Of a stretch of 64,000 bases of DNA, positions 24,445-33,191 are shown piece by piece. The first letter of the stretch is position 1. The number at the start of each line of letters is the position of its first letter. Location: positions 1-64,000 of the forward strand of contig JAPJQL010000004.1 in the NCBI GenBank assembly GCA_030825115.1. The letters are read 5' to 3'. Under the pieces are notes generated by a model. It was not told where the DNA came from and did not search any database. It was given only the letters and a program-made list of their open reading frames with translations. The position numbers and the translations under genes were made by a program. The DNA is from Lachnospiraceae bacterium (GTDB lineage: Bacteria > Bacillota > Clostridia > Lachnospirales > Lachnospiraceae).

Positions 24445-25800
24445 ATGACGCTGTTAGAACAAATAAAAGAAGCAGGGATCATCGGCTGCGGCGGAGCCGG
24501 TTTTCCCACGCATGTCAAGCTGAACTGCACCGTAGAATACCTGATCATCAACGCAGCCGAATGTGAGCCGCTTTTACGGACCGACCGCTGGCTCATGATC
24601 CATAAAGCCAGGGAGATCGTCGCAGCCGTCGATATGGTCGGCAAGATGATCCGGGCGCAGAAATGTTACATAGCATTAAAAGAGACATACCATGAGGAGA
24701 TTTCCTCCCTGGAACATGCGATCAGGGAAGCAAAAAGTCCGGTCCAGCTCTACCGGATGCACAATTTTTACCCGGCAGGCGACGAACAGATCATGGTTTG
24801 CGACGTGACCGGACGAACCGTTCCGCCGTCCGGCATTCCTCTGGATGTTGGCGCAGTAGTATCCAACCTCGCCACCTCCTACTCGATTTATCAGGCTTCC
24901 CAGGGACAGCCATTTACCGGAAAATACCTCACCGTGACAGGCGCGGTTCAGACTCCCTGCATTGTTCACGCCCCTCTTGGAACTTCCTTTGGGGAATGCC
25001 TTGCAGCGGCAGGCGGCAGTCAGCTCGCCTCCTACCACGTCATCGCAGGCGGTCCCATGATGGGCAAGTGTTACTCCGCCGAAGAAGCCGCCGGACTGAC
25101 GGTCACCAAAACCACCTCCGGCTTTATCCTCGTTGCGGATGATACGCCTTTAGTCCAGAAGCATGAGATACCGGTTGCCGTCTCCTTAAAACGGGCAAAG
25201 ATGTGCTGCATCCAGTGTTCTTTCTGCACCCAGATGTGCCCCCGTTATCTGACCGGACATCCTTTAAAACCGCATATGATCATGCGAAAGCTCGCCTATG
25301 CCGAAGCCCCGGAAGATGTTCTGGATGACAAAGATGTACAGCAGGCCATGATATGCAGCGAATGCGGCCTTTGCGAAACCTACGCCTGCCCGATGGGACT
25401 TCAGCCCCGCCAGGTGAACATTTACATGAAAAACCTGCTGCGCCAGAAAAACTTCCGGTATCCAAAGCCGCAGGAAGCCTTTCACCAGCTCGAAGAACGC
25501 AGCTACCGGAGAGCTCCCTCAAAGCGCATGGCGGTGCGTCTTGGCGTTGACCAGTATTATGATCATCACATTGACCACTGTATTGATGTCACCCCCTCTG
25601 TCGTCCGGATCTCTCTCCGGCAGCATATCGGAGCGCCTTCCGTGCCGGTTGTAGCAGTGGGTGATACGGTTTTGGCAGGACAGCTGATCAGCACAATACC
25701 CGAAAAGGCACTGGGAGCCAACATCCACGCCAGCATAGCAGGGACCGTCACCGCGGTTTCCGCATCCGAAATAGTTATCTCTGCCGACAGGCAGCAGTGA
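24445..25800 (+). CDS. pduS: PduS-type electron-transfer protein (RnfC-like, two [4Fe-4S] clusters)
   Basis: The 451-residue RnfC-like protein has an N-terminal NADH/FMN-binding region (GIIGCGGAGFPTHVKL), an SLBB-type domain, and two ferredoxin motifs at about residues 250-320 (CIQCSFCTQMCPRYLTGHP and CSECGLCETYACP). The C-terminus is a short lipoyl-like beta domain (GDTVLAGQLISTIPEKALG). In B12-dependent Pdu systems PduS reduces cobalamin. Here no cobalamin enzyme is present, so it more likely moves electrons across the shell with PduT, for example for NADH reoxidation. The start follows AAGGGAG. Confidence 0.92.
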   Translation: MTLLEQIKEAGIIGCGGAGFPTHVKLNCTVEYLIINAAECEPLLRTDRWLMIHKAREIVAAVDMVGKMIRAQKCYIALKETYHEEISSLEHAIREAKSPVQLYRMHNFYPAGDEQIMVCDVTGRTVPPSGIPLDVGAVVSNLATSYSIYQASQGQPFTGKYLTVTGAVQTPCIVHAPLGTSFGECLAAAGGSQLASYHVIAGGPMMGKCYSAEEAAGLTVTKTTSGFILVADDTPLVQKHEIPVAVSLKRAKMCCIQCSFCTQMCPRYLTGHPLKPHMIMRKLAYAEAPEDVLDDKDVQQAMICSECGLCETYACPMGLQPRQVNIYMKNLLRQKNFRYPKPQEAFHQLEERSYRRAPSKRMAVRLGVDQYYDHHIDHCIDVTPSVVRISLRQHIGAPSVPVVAVGDTVLAGQLISTIPEKALGANIHASIAGTVTAVSASEIVISADRQQ

Positions 25801-25810
25801 GGAGGTTCAT

Positions 25811-26356
25811 ATGATTACGATCGGTTTTTTAGAATTGAACAGTATTGCCAAAGGTATACTGGCTGCTGATATGATGTTAAAAGCAGCGGAGATCAAGCTG
25901 ATATCTGCAAGACCAAGCTGTCCGGGCAAATACCAGATCCTGATATCCGGTGAGGTTTCCGCTGTAGAGTCCTCCCTGAGCATCGGCGAGGAAAGTGCAA
26001 AAGCAAACGTGGTGGATAAACTGCTGATTCCCCGCGTACACCCTCAGGTGATCGAGGCGATCAATATGTCCTCCATGCCCTCCAGCCTTAAGGCGCTTGG
26101 CATTCTGGAATTTTTCTCGGTTACAGGCGCCATCATCGCTGCCGACGCCGCGGCAAAGGCAGCAAGCGTCGACCTGATCGAGATCCGTCTGGGTACCGGG
26201 ATCGGAGGCAAATCCTTCGTCACCTTCACCGGGGACGTCGGTTCCGTGGAGGAGAGCGTGGAAGCAGGCGCCAAAACGGCAGAATCCAGCGGCGCGCTGC
26301 TCGAGAAAGTCGTCATCGCCCATCCGGACAAAGAATTATACCGCAGTCTTTTATAA
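25811..26356 (+). CDS. pduT: PduT-type BMC-T shell protein with candidate Fe-S site
   Basis: The 181-residue tandem-BMC protein has first domain FLELNSIAKGILAADMMLKA and second domain ALGILEFFSVTGAIIAADAA. Cys37 in ARPSCPGKY corresponds in position to the Cys38 that binds a [4Fe-4S] cluster at the trimer pore of PduT, so an Fe-S electron conduit is likely. It follows pduS by 10 bases, consistent with the known PduS-PduT partnership. The ribosome site is GTGAGGAGG, overlapping the pduS stop. Confidence 0.93.
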   Translation: MITIGFLELNSIAKGILAADMMLKAAEIKLISARPSCPGKYQILISGEVSAVESSLSIGEESAKANVVDKLLIPRVHPQVIEAINMSSMPSSLKALGILEFFSVTGAIIAADAAAKAASVDLIEIRLGTGIGGKSFVTFTGDVGSVEESVEAGAKTAESSGALLEKVVIAHPDKELYRSLL

Positions 26357-26368
26357 GGGGGAATCTAT

Positions 26369-26824
26369 ATGAACAGCCACTATTCATCCGATGAGATTGC
26401 CGCTGCGGTGATCGACGCGCTGAAACTGCAGCGTATGACCCTCCAGGAAGCCCTGAAGATCATAGAACGGGGAGAACAAAGAGCAGCCGCCATCGGGGTG
26501 CCTATGGTGATCACGGTAGTAGACGACGGTGGAAATCTGGTTGCCCTGCACCGGATGGACGATTCCCTGCTCGCCAGCATCTCCATCTCCCACTCAAAGG
26601 CGTATACCGCCGCCGCGCTGCGGCTTTCCACGGAAGAGGCGGCAAAGACCATTCTTCCGGGACAGCCTCTGTACGGTCTGCAGCAGACCCATCCCGACCG
26701 CTTCTGTATCTTTGGCGGCGGGATCCCGCTCATGCAAAACGGCCGCTGCATCGGTGCGGTGGGCGTCTCTGGCGGCTCTGTGGAGCAGGATATTGACGTC
26801 GCAAAATGCGCGGCAGGTTTATGA
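26369..26824 (+). CDS. GlcG/HbpS-like protein (PduO C-terminal domain family)
   Basis: The 151-residue protein is of the GlcG/HbpS fold, with VITVVDDGGNLVALHRMDD, the SKAYTAAAL helix and GGIPLMQNGRCIGAVGVSGG. The family includes the C-terminal haem- or corrinoid-binding domain of PduO and extracellular haem-binding HbpS, but many stand-alone members have no assigned function. The adenosyltransferase half of PduO is absent, as expected for a B12-free pathway. It is the last gene of the pduST unit. The ribosome site is AAGGGGGGAA. Confidence 0.88.
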   Translation: MNSHYSSDEIAAAVIDALKLQRMTLQEALKIIERGEQRAAAIGVPMVITVVDDGGNLVALHRMDDSLLASISISHSKAYTAAALRLSTEEAAKTILPGQPLYGLQQTHPDRFCIFGGGIPLMQNGRCIGAVGVSGGSVEQDIDVAKCAAGL

Positions 26825-26838
26825 TTATTTTAAGGCAA

Positions 26839-26878
26839 AAAACAGGAGGCGCTGGCAATCCTCAGCGGCCTCCTGTTT
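26839..26878 (+). terminator. Terminator-like hairpin after the pduST unit
   Basis: AAACAGGAGG and CCTCCTGTTT form a 10-bp stem around a GCTG/CAGC inner stem. It lies between convergent genes, so it may stop transcription both ways, although the T-run is short. Confidence 0.65.
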
Positions 26879-26912
26879 ACACGCAGTTGCGTTTCTGTGC
26901 ACCGTTTAGTTC

Positions 26913-27083
26913 TTATTCGTCTGCATCATCCTTCTCCTTGTGCAGTACGTAATGGCAGTTTGGACACTCTTCCACATCCTTCTCCACCTGCTTGCGCTGA
27001 TACATGCAGTTCGGACATTCATCCGGGGTCGGCTCTACTTTGTCTGTCTTATAATAATTGCCGGAAAACTTGTTTTCGCTCAT
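26913..27083 (-). CDS. Small zinc-ribbon protein
   Basis: The 56-residue protein has two CPNC knuckles (DECPNCMYQ and EECPNCHYV), a typical four-Cys zinc ribbon, with charged flanks. The function is unknown; such proteins are often accessory to redox or translation factors. ATG 27083 follows AAAGGAGATCACT. It is divergent from the peroxiredoxin gene by about 90 bases. Confidence 0.75.
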   Translation of the reverse strand: MSENKFSGNYYKTDKVEPTPDECPNCMYQRKQVEKDVEECPNCHYVLHKEKDDADE

Positions 27084-27175
27084 AGTGATCTCCTTTTTCA
27101 AATGGTGGTGTGCAACTCTCCGATTTATGGTATTATTGTAACAAAAAAACAATTACAAATAAAGGAGGAATTGTT

Positions 27176-27970
27176 TTGAATCGTCTTACAGGTAAAAAAG
27201 CTCCTGATTTTCATGTGAAAGCCGTCTCGGGAGACGGCGAGAATTTTTTCGATGTCAGCCTTGACGCATATCGCGGGGACTGGCTCATCCTTTTTTTCTA
27301 TCCTCTGGACTTTACCTTTGTCTGCCCGACCGAGCTTACGTCCTTCAGCAGCGAATACTGCCGTTTTGAAGAGGCCGGAGCGAAAGTGCTCGCAGTCAGC
27401 ACCGACAGCGAATACTGCCATCAGGCATGGATTCGAAACGGGCTGGGACAGCTTCGCTATCCGCTTGCCGCAGACAAGACAATGTCCATGGCCGCAGACT
27501 ATGGCGTGCTTTTGGAAGAAGAAGGCATCGCCCTCCGCGGGCTTTTCATCATCGACCCCGAACAGATCATCCGTTACAGCGTCATCCACGACAACAATGT
27601 CGGCCGGAGTACCGAAGAGGTCTTAAGAGTCTTAAAAGCCCTTCAGACAGGCGGTCTGTGCGGCGCCAACTGGACCATCGGCAGCAGTCCCCTGAAACCG
27701 GATGGCAGCGCCTTGGATGCCCCTTCCTTTGCCTCTGGGGACACCGTCAGGATCTATACGCTTCCCGGCTGTTCCTACTGCAGCCAGGTTAAGGATTTCC
27801 TCACCAAAAACGGAATCTCCTTTACCGAAATCAATCTGGAAACAGACAAAGACGGCCAGAACTTCATGGACAGCCGCGGCTATACCGCCTTGCCGGTCAC
27901 TGTCATCGGCAGCCATGAGATATCCGGTTTCCGTCTGGATCAGATAAAAGAGCTCCTTCAAAAAAACTAA
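27176..27970 (+). CDS. Peroxiredoxin-glutaredoxin fusion protein
   Basis: Reduces peroxides with a built-in thiol donor. In 264 residues, the N-terminal AhpC/TSA peroxiredoxin domain has the peroxidatic Cys in PLDFTFVCPTE, and a Cys in GGLCGANW may resolve it. A glutaredoxin domain starts near residue 185 with the redox motif CSYC (LPGCSYCSQV), and cis-Pro TALPVTV and GSHEISGF follow. The TTG start is preferred because AAAGGAGGA lies 6 bases upstream; the nearest upstream ATG would add 22 residues that cross the ribosome site. Confidence 0.93.
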   Translation: MNRLTGKKAPDFHVKAVSGDGENFFDVSLDAYRGDWLILFFYPLDFTFVCPTELTSFSSEYCRFEEAGAKVLAVSTDSEYCHQAWIRNGLGQLRYPLAADKTMSMAADYGVLLEEEGIALRGLFIIDPEQIIRYSVIHDNNVGRSTEEVLRVLKALQTGGLCGANWTIGSSPLKPDGSALDAPSFASGDTVRIYTLPGCSYCSQVKDFLTKNGISFTEINLETDKDGQNFMDSRGYTALPVTVIGSHEISGFRLDQIKELLQKN

Positions 27971-27986
27971 CGCCTCTGTCTGTACA

Positions 27987-28026
27987 GGCCCAGGTCTCCG
28001 GCTCTGCCGGATGCCTGGGCCGTATT
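27987..28026 (+). terminator. Rho-independent terminator after the peroxiredoxin fusion gene
   Basis: GGCCCAGG and CCTGGGCC form the stem, with an inner TCCGGC/GCCGGA pairing, followed by a short T-containing tail (GTATTTAGTTT). It stands between convergent genes. Confidence 0.7.
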
Positions 28027-28030
28027 TAGT

Positions 28031-28915
28031 TTATACGCTGAAAAATCCGCTTCCAAACAGAATATTTACAATAAACGTAAAGATAAAGATTGTAAACGCC
28101 GGCGGGTCCACATGCGTATCGCAGCAGCTGTTAAATGTCTTTCCTGCAAAATCGCCAAACAGGGAAGTCAGCACGCCAAATACAATTCCCATAACAGGGT
28201 TTCCCGAAGCAACTGCCGCCAATGCAGAAATCAGGGCAATATGGTGGGTTGCCGGCATTGCAAAGCCTGTCTGTGCAAAGATCAGGGAAACTGCCGCGAT
28301 TCCAAAACAGAGGACCGGGAAACTGCCGATCACAACCGCAGATGCACCGCCGTTTAACAGCGCCTGGAATACGAATCCGGTTGCCGTACCGATCCCTACG
28401 CCAAGGAGCACGTTGCAGATCATCCCTTTTCCTGCCGTGAAATATTCCCTCTTTTCACCAGGCGCGGCTTTACCAACCAGTCCGCTTGTGCCAAACAGGA
28501 AACGAACGATAATCGCGGAAATCACAACCGTAAAACCAGGAAGGTCTGTATTCAGATGAAGCACCGCCCCGATCAGATGATGGATCAGGAATCCGATCAT
28601 GCCGAATACGCCGCCAACAACCAGCGTCATCGGGTCTGCCAGGCCGTTTAAGCAGGACAGGATATCCGTTCCACTGCCCAGCTTTTTCGTCTTTCCTGCA
28701 TAAGCCGCAGCAGCAACGCCTCCTGCAAATGCAATATGCGGTCCCAGATAAGAACCGAACGCAACGAAGCCGACCGTCATATCTGCTCCTCCGCTCATAG
28801 CCGCTACGGAACCGGCAACCGCAATCACGCCTGTCAGGATAAATGCGGGAAGCGCCCCCATGTAAGCTCCTATAACTCCTCCTCCGAACGATGCAATCAA
28901 AGCAAAAATATCCAT
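28031..28915 (-). CDS. Multi-pass membrane protein, putative permease
   Basis: The 294-residue integral membrane protein has about eight hydrophobic segments rich in Gly and Ala (IASFGGGVIGAYMGALPAFI, FTVVISAIIVRFLFG, VVIGSFPVLCFGIAAVSLIF). Its loops hold HIAFAGG, PATHHIALISA and CCDTHVDPPAF. The His- and Asp-containing loops suggest a pore or transport path, but I do not recognise the substrate. No signal peptide or ATPase partner is present. The start follows AGGGAGAA. The leader is about 200 bases and holds a small CTGCC/GGCAG hairpin. Confidence 0.6.
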   Translation of the reverse strand: MDIFALIASFGGGVIGAYMGALPAFILTGVIAVAGSVAAMSGGADMTVGFVAFGSYLGPHIAFAGGVAAAAYAGKTKKLGSGTDILSCLNGLADPMTLVVGGVFGMIGFLIHHLIGAVLHLNTDLPGFTVVISAIIVRFLFGTSGLVGKAAPGEKREYFTAGKGMICNVLLGVGIGTATGFVFQALLNGGASAVVIGSFPVLCFGIAAVSLIFAQTGFAMPATHHIALISALAAVASGNPVMGIVFGVLTSLFGDFAGKTFNSCCDTHVDPPAFTIFIFTFIVNILFGSGFFSV

Positions 28916-29119
28916 ACTGTAGAATTCTCCCTTCTCTCTCTTTTATATTTTCTGCCATCCGGCAGGTAACCACTCTTCCCCCTCTGCCCTCCTTCCGTTC
29001 CTGTACTGTCTCACTACAGATTTTATCATTAATCACGCCGATTCCTTTTATGAAATCCATACGAAATCAAGGTAATATTAAAACATTTCTTTTGTCCGGT
29101 ATCCACCCAAAAAACGACA

Positions 29120-29164
29120 AAAAACAGCCGTACAGGTTTTGATTCTACCTGTACGGCTGTTTTT
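29120..29164 (-). terminator. Bidirectional terminator downstream of ackA
   Basis: AAAAACAGCCGTACAGGT pairs perfectly with ACCTGTACGGCTGTTTTT around a 9-base loop. The A-run and T-run on both sides make it work for either strand; on the minus strand it ends the pta-ackA unit. Confidence 0.88.
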
Positions 29165-29181
29165 ATCATACATAATGCTGT

Positions 29182-30372
29182 TTATACCAGTGCAAGGGTC
29201 TCTCTTGCAATCGCCAGCTCTTCATTGGTCGGAATCACAAGGACTGATACCTTGGATTCTGGTGTGGAAATCAGGATCTCCTCGCCGCGCTTTGCATTTG
29301 CCTCATCATTCACTTCAATTCCCATGAATGCCATATGCTCGCAGACTTTCTTTCTGGTGATCTTGTCGTTCTCACCTACGCCTGCAGTAAACGCGATCGC
29401 ATCTACTCCGCCCATAGCTGCCGTGTACGCACCCACGTATTTTGCTACGCGGTATGCAAATGCTTCCAGTGCGATCTCTGCTTTTTTGTTGCCGTCATTT
29501 GCCGCATTTTCCACATCGCGGAAATCGCTGGATACGCCGGACATCCCGTATACACCGGACTTTTTGTTCAGCACGTTCAGCATCTCATCGATATCCATGT
29601 TTTCTTTGTGCATCAAAAACTGCATAACGCCAGGATCGATGTCGCCGCTCCTGGTTCCCATCACAAGCCCCTCAAGAGGAGTAAGACCCATGCTGGTATC
29701 GATGGACTTTCCGTTCATCACTGCGGAAACACTGGAACCATTTCCCAGATGGCACACGATGATCTTCATGTTCTCATATTCTTTACTCAGGAATTCAGCC
29801 GTTCTCTTGGAAACATAGCTGTGGCTTGTCCCGTGGAAGCCGTATCTTCTTACTTTGTACTTCTCATAGTACTCATATGGAATCCCGTACAGGTATGCCT
29901 TCTCCGGCATCGTCTGATGGAAGGCAGTATCAAATACAGCCACCATAGGAACTCCCGGCATCAGTTCCTGACATGCACGGATGCCGATCAGGTTTGCCGG
30001 ATTGTGCAGAGGAGCCAGATCATTGCAGTCCTCGATTGCCTTGATCGCCTCGTCTGTAATCAGCGTAGAGGACGTAAACGCCTCGCCGCCGTGTACCACG
30101 CGGTGTCCGACTGCGCCAACCTCATCCAGGCTCTTGATCACGCCGGACTTTTCGTTGGTCAGGGCGTCCAAAACCAGTTTGATCGCCTGAGTATGGGTCG
30201 GCATCGGGGAAACAGTCTTCTCTTTCTCGCCGTCTTTTGCCTGATATGTGATCATGCTGCCATCGATACCGATTCTCTCGCAAAGGCCTTTTGCGAGAAC
30301 TTCCTCCGATTCAGAATTGATCAGCTGATATTTCAGGGAAGAACTTCCACAGTTAATTACCAATATATTCAT
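29182..30372 (-). CDS. ackA: Acetate kinase
   Basis: Transfers phosphate from acetyl phosphate (or propionyl phosphate) to ADP. The 396-residue protein has the family start INCGSSSLKYQL, the signatures VVFDTAFHQ-like (VAVFDTAFHQTMP) and RRYGFHGTSH, the GNGSS and MGLTPLEGLVMGTRSGD motifs, and the catalytic DTAFH/RH residues. It follows pta with a 47-base gap. It could also make ATP from propionyl phosphate exported by the microcompartment. The start follows TAGGAGGATATATCA. Confidence 0.97.
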   Translation of the reverse strand: MNILVINCGSSSLKYQLINSESEEVLAKGLCERIGIDGSMITYQAKDGEKEKTVSPMPTHTQAIKLVLDALTNEKSGVIKSLDEVGAVGHRVVHGGEAFTSSTLITDEAIKAIEDCNDLAPLHNPANLIGIRACQELMPGVPMVAVFDTAFHQTMPEKAYLYGIPYEYYEKYKVRRYGFHGTSHSYVSKRTAEFLSKEYENMKIIVCHLGNGSSVSAVMNGKSIDTSMGLTPLEGLVMGTRSGDIDPGVMQFLMHKENMDIDEMLNVLNKKSGVYGMSGVSSDFRDVENAANDGNKKAEIALEAFAYRVAKYVGAYTAAMGGVDAIAFTAGVGENDKITRKKVCEHMAFMGIEVNDEANAKRGEEILISTPESKVSVLVIPTNEELAIARETLALV

Positions 30373-30419
30373 TGATATATCCTCCTAGATAAATAGTTTG
30401 TTTTATATGTTCCAGCCGC

Positions 30420-31415
30420 TTATTCAGCCTGAGCCTGAACAGCCGTGATCGCAACAACGCCTACGATATCATCAGCGCAGCAGCCTCTGGACAGGTCGTT
30501 AACCGGTCTTGCGATACCCTGGGTAACAGGACCGTAAGCTTCTGCTTTCGCAAGTCTCTGAACCAGCTTGTATCCGATGTTTCCTGCGTCGAGATCCGGG
30601 AACACCAGAACGTTTGCCTTGCCTGCAACCTCGCTGCCCGGAGCTTTGGAAGAACCTACGCTCGGAACGATAGCAGCATCCAGCTGAAGCTCTCCGTCTA
30701 CCTTCAGGTTCGGATAGCTTTCTTTTGCAATCCTGGTAGCCTCTACAACCTTATCCACATCAGCATGCTTTGCGGAACCCATCGTAGAGTGGGATAACAT
30801 GGCAACGATCGCCTCTTCCTGTGCAAGCAGTTCGAAGGACTGTGCGGAAGACTCTGCAATCGCAGCCAGCTCTTCGGAGGTCGGGTTCTGGTTCAGACCG
30901 GAATCCGCGAAGATAAAGGTTCCGTTTGCGCCATACTCGCAGTCCGGCACAACCATCAGGAAAAATGCGCTGACCAGCTTGGTGCCCGGTTTTGTCTTGA
31001 CGATCTGCAGGCATGGTCTTAAGGTGTCTGCGGTAGAATGGCAGGCTCCGGATACCATTCCGTCTGCATCTCCGTTCTTGATCATCAGACAGCCGTAGTA
31101 TGCATAGTCGCTCAGCATGATCTCTTTTGCCTTCTCAGGTGTCATGCCTTTTGCTTTTCTAAGCTCTACGAACAGGTCGATGTATTCCTGTGTCTTCTCA
31201 TAGGTCTGAGGGTTGATAATGGTTGCCTTTGACACATCCAGCCCATCAGCGTGGTCTGCGATATCCTCAGGCGTACCAATAATGATCAAATCTGCAATAT
31301 CCTCTTTCAGGATCGTCTCTGCTGCCTCCCATGTCCTTCTGTCCATAGACTCCGGAAGTACGATGGTTTTTTTGTCCGCCCTGGCTCTGCTCTTAATGGT
31401 ATCAATAAATCCCAT
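30420..31415 (-). CDS. pta: Phosphate acetyltransferase
   Basis: Converts acetyl-CoA plus phosphate to acetyl phosphate plus CoA. The 331-residue short-form enzyme contains only the catalytic domain (MGFIDTIKSRARADKKTIVLPE at the start, then GMVSGACHSTADTLRP, MLSHSTMGSAKH and VLVFPDLDAGNIGYK). It has no regulatory DRTGG domain. The start at 31415 gives the normal length; upstream ATGs add residues outside the family. It is the first gene of the pta-ackA operon. Confidence 0.97.
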   Translation of the reverse strand: MGFIDTIKSRARADKKTIVLPESMDRRTWEAAETILKEDIADLIIIGTPEDIADHADGLDVSKATIINPQTYEKTQEYIDLFVELRKAKGMTPEKAKEIMLSDYAYYGCLMIKNGDADGMVSGACHSTADTLRPCLQIVKTKPGTKLVSAFFLMVVPDCEYGANGTFIFADSGLNQNPTSEELAAIAESSAQSFELLAQEEAIVAMLSHSTMGSAKHADVDKVVEATRIAKESYPNLKVDGELQLDAAIVPSVGSSKAPGSEVAGKANVLVFPDLDAGNIGYKLVQRLAKAEAYGPVTQGIARPVNDLSRGCCADDIVGVVAITAVQAQAE

Positions 31416-31459
31416 GGTAAATATTACCCCTTTCCAAGTTATAATAAACATTCATCCTT

Positions 31460-31488
31460 ATTATATACTGCCGGAAATAGGGTTACAA
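31460..31488 (-). promoter_or_regulatory. pta-ackA promoter
   Basis: On the minus strand TTGTAA (31488-31483) and TATAAT (31465-31460) are 17 bases apart, about 45 bases before the pta start codon. Confidence 0.75.
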
Positions 31489-31640
31489 GTTGAATTTCCC
31501 GAAATATTGCATTTTTTTACATACTCTTCCCTGCCCGGACAGGAATTGCGGATTTCAGGGACGATTTTAACAGTATCTTTACATGGCCAGCCAATAACCT
31601 CGTGTATAATGAAATCATAAAAACTGCAAAAGGAGGTACT

Positions 31641-33179
31641 ATGGTCTTATACCAGACAAAACTACAGGAAAAGCTGCAGGAGTCGCTAAAAGCAGTTCTT
31701 CCGATTATCGGAATCGTATTATTTCTATGTTTTACCGCTGCCCCCATTTCCCCCAGCATCCTGATGGCCTTTATACTGGGCGCAGTACTTTTAGTGGTTG
31801 GGATGATGTTTTTTTCTCTGGGCGCCGAGCTTGCCATGACCCCGATGGGAGAACGGGTGGGCACCCACATCACCAGGACCAGGAAACTATGGGTCATGGT
31901 GATCCTGGGCTTTCTATTGGGCTTTATGATCACCATATCGGAACCGGACCTTCAGGTTCTTGCAGAACAGGTGCCGGCCATTCCCAACATGACTTTGATC
32001 CTGGCTGTTGCATGCGGCGTTGGGGTGTTCTTAGTCATCGCACTGCTGAGAATGCTGTTTTCCATCGCACTGTCTCCGATGCTGATGGTATTTTACTGCC
32101 TGGTATTTGTACTGGCGTTCTTTGTGCCGGAAGATTTCCTGGCCGTGGCCTTCGACTCCGGCGGTGTTACGACTGGTCCGATGACCGTTCCCTTTATCAT
32201 GGCCCTGGGCATCGGTATCTCAGCCATCCGAAGTGATAAACATGCGGCCGACGACAGCTTTGGCCTGGTGTCGCTCTGCTCCATCGGTCCTGTTTTAGCA
32301 GTCCTTTTGCTGGGGATGATCTATCATCCGGCAGGGGGCAGCTACGAGCCTGCCGTCATCCCGGAAATCGAAAATTCCGTTGTGCTGAGACAGATGTTCT
32401 CGGATGCACTGCCTGCCTACATGGCAGAAATGGCATTATCGCTGCTCCCCATTGTTTTATTCTTCGGGATGTTTCAGGTCATATCGTTAAAGCTCAGCAA
32501 AAAAGCACTGATCAAAATTATGATCGGCCTGATCTATACATATATCGGCCTGGTTCTTTTTTTAACCGGTGTAAATGTGGGATTTATGCCTGCCGGGAAT
32601 TATCTGGGACAGGTGATCGCCGCTCTCCCCTACCGCTGGATCATCGTGCCGATCGGTATGGTGATCGGATACTTTATCGTAATGGCGGAGCCCGCCGTAT
32701 ACGTCCTCACCAAACAGGTGGAAGAGCTGACGGACGGAGCGATCCCGGGAAAGGCTATGAAGACCAGCCTGTCCATCGGCGTCTCCTGCTCCATCGCGCT
32801 CGCCATGATCCGGGTGCTTACGGGAATTTCGATTTTATGGCTGCTGATTCCGGGCTATGCGATCGCGCTCATCTTATCCCTGTTTGTCCCGAAGATATTC
32901 ACCGCAATCGCATTTGACTCCGGCGGCGTGGCATCGGGTCCGATGACGGCAACCTTTTTACTCCCCTTTGCCACAGGCGCCTGTATGACCGTGGGAGGAA
33001 ACATCGTAAAAGACGCATTCGGCGTCGTGGCAATGGTGGCGATGACCCCGCTGATCACGATCCAGATGCTGGGATTGATATATCAGATAAAATCGAAACA
33101 TACCAGAAGCGCCGTGCCGGTTATGGAACCCGCCACATCGTTGGATCTTTTGGATGATTATGATATCATTGAACTGTAG
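31641..33179 (+). CDS. DUF1538 tandem membrane protein, putative transporter
   Basis: The 512-residue protein has about 12 membrane segments in two homologous halves. The motif FDSGGVTTGPMTVPF (first half) recurs as FDSGGVASGPMTATF (second half), which marks the DUF1538 duplication and an inverted- or tandem-repeat transporter fold. It is followed 12 bases later by a tandem P-II-like protein, so its activity is probably controlled by nucleotide-sensing. The substrate is unknown. The start at 31641 follows AAAAGGAGGTACT. Confidence 0.85.
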   Translation: MVLYQTKLQEKLQESLKAVLPIIGIVLFLCFTAAPISPSILMAFILGAVLLVVGMMFFSLGAELAMTPMGERVGTHITRTRKLWVMVILGFLLGFMITISEPDLQVLAEQVPAIPNMTLILAVACGVGVFLVIALLRMLFSIALSPMLMVFYCLVFVLAFFVPEDFLAVAFDSGGVTTGPMTVPFIMALGIGISAIRSDKHAADDSFGLVSLCSIGPVLAVLLLGMIYHPAGGSYEPAVIPEIENSVVLRQMFSDALPAYMAEMALSLLPIVLFFGMFQVISLKLSKKALIKIMIGLIYTYIGLVLFLTGVNVGFMPAGNYLGQVIAALPYRWIIVPIGMVIGYFIVMAEPAVYVLTKQVEELTDGAIPGKAMKTSLSIGVSCSIALAMIRVLTGISILWLLIPGYAIALILSLFVPKIFTAIAFDSGGVASGPMTATFLLPFATGACMTVGGNIVKDAFGVVAMVAMTPLITIQMLGLIYQIKSKHTRSAVPVMEPATSLDLLDDYDIIEL

Positions 33180-33191
33180 GAGGAAATTTGG

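Noticed and set aside
24445..26824. Cobalamin-dependent propanediol system suggested by PduS and the PduO-C-like gene
   Set aside because: No B12-dependent dehydratase subunits, reactivase or cobalamin adenosyltransferase are in the window, and the radical enzyme supplies the same chemistry without B12.
29335..30375. Long open frame on the plus strand opposite ackA
   Set aside because: It is fully antisense to a clear acetate kinase gene, has no family resemblance or ribosome site and is rich in Cys, His and Arg, as expected for a shadow frame.
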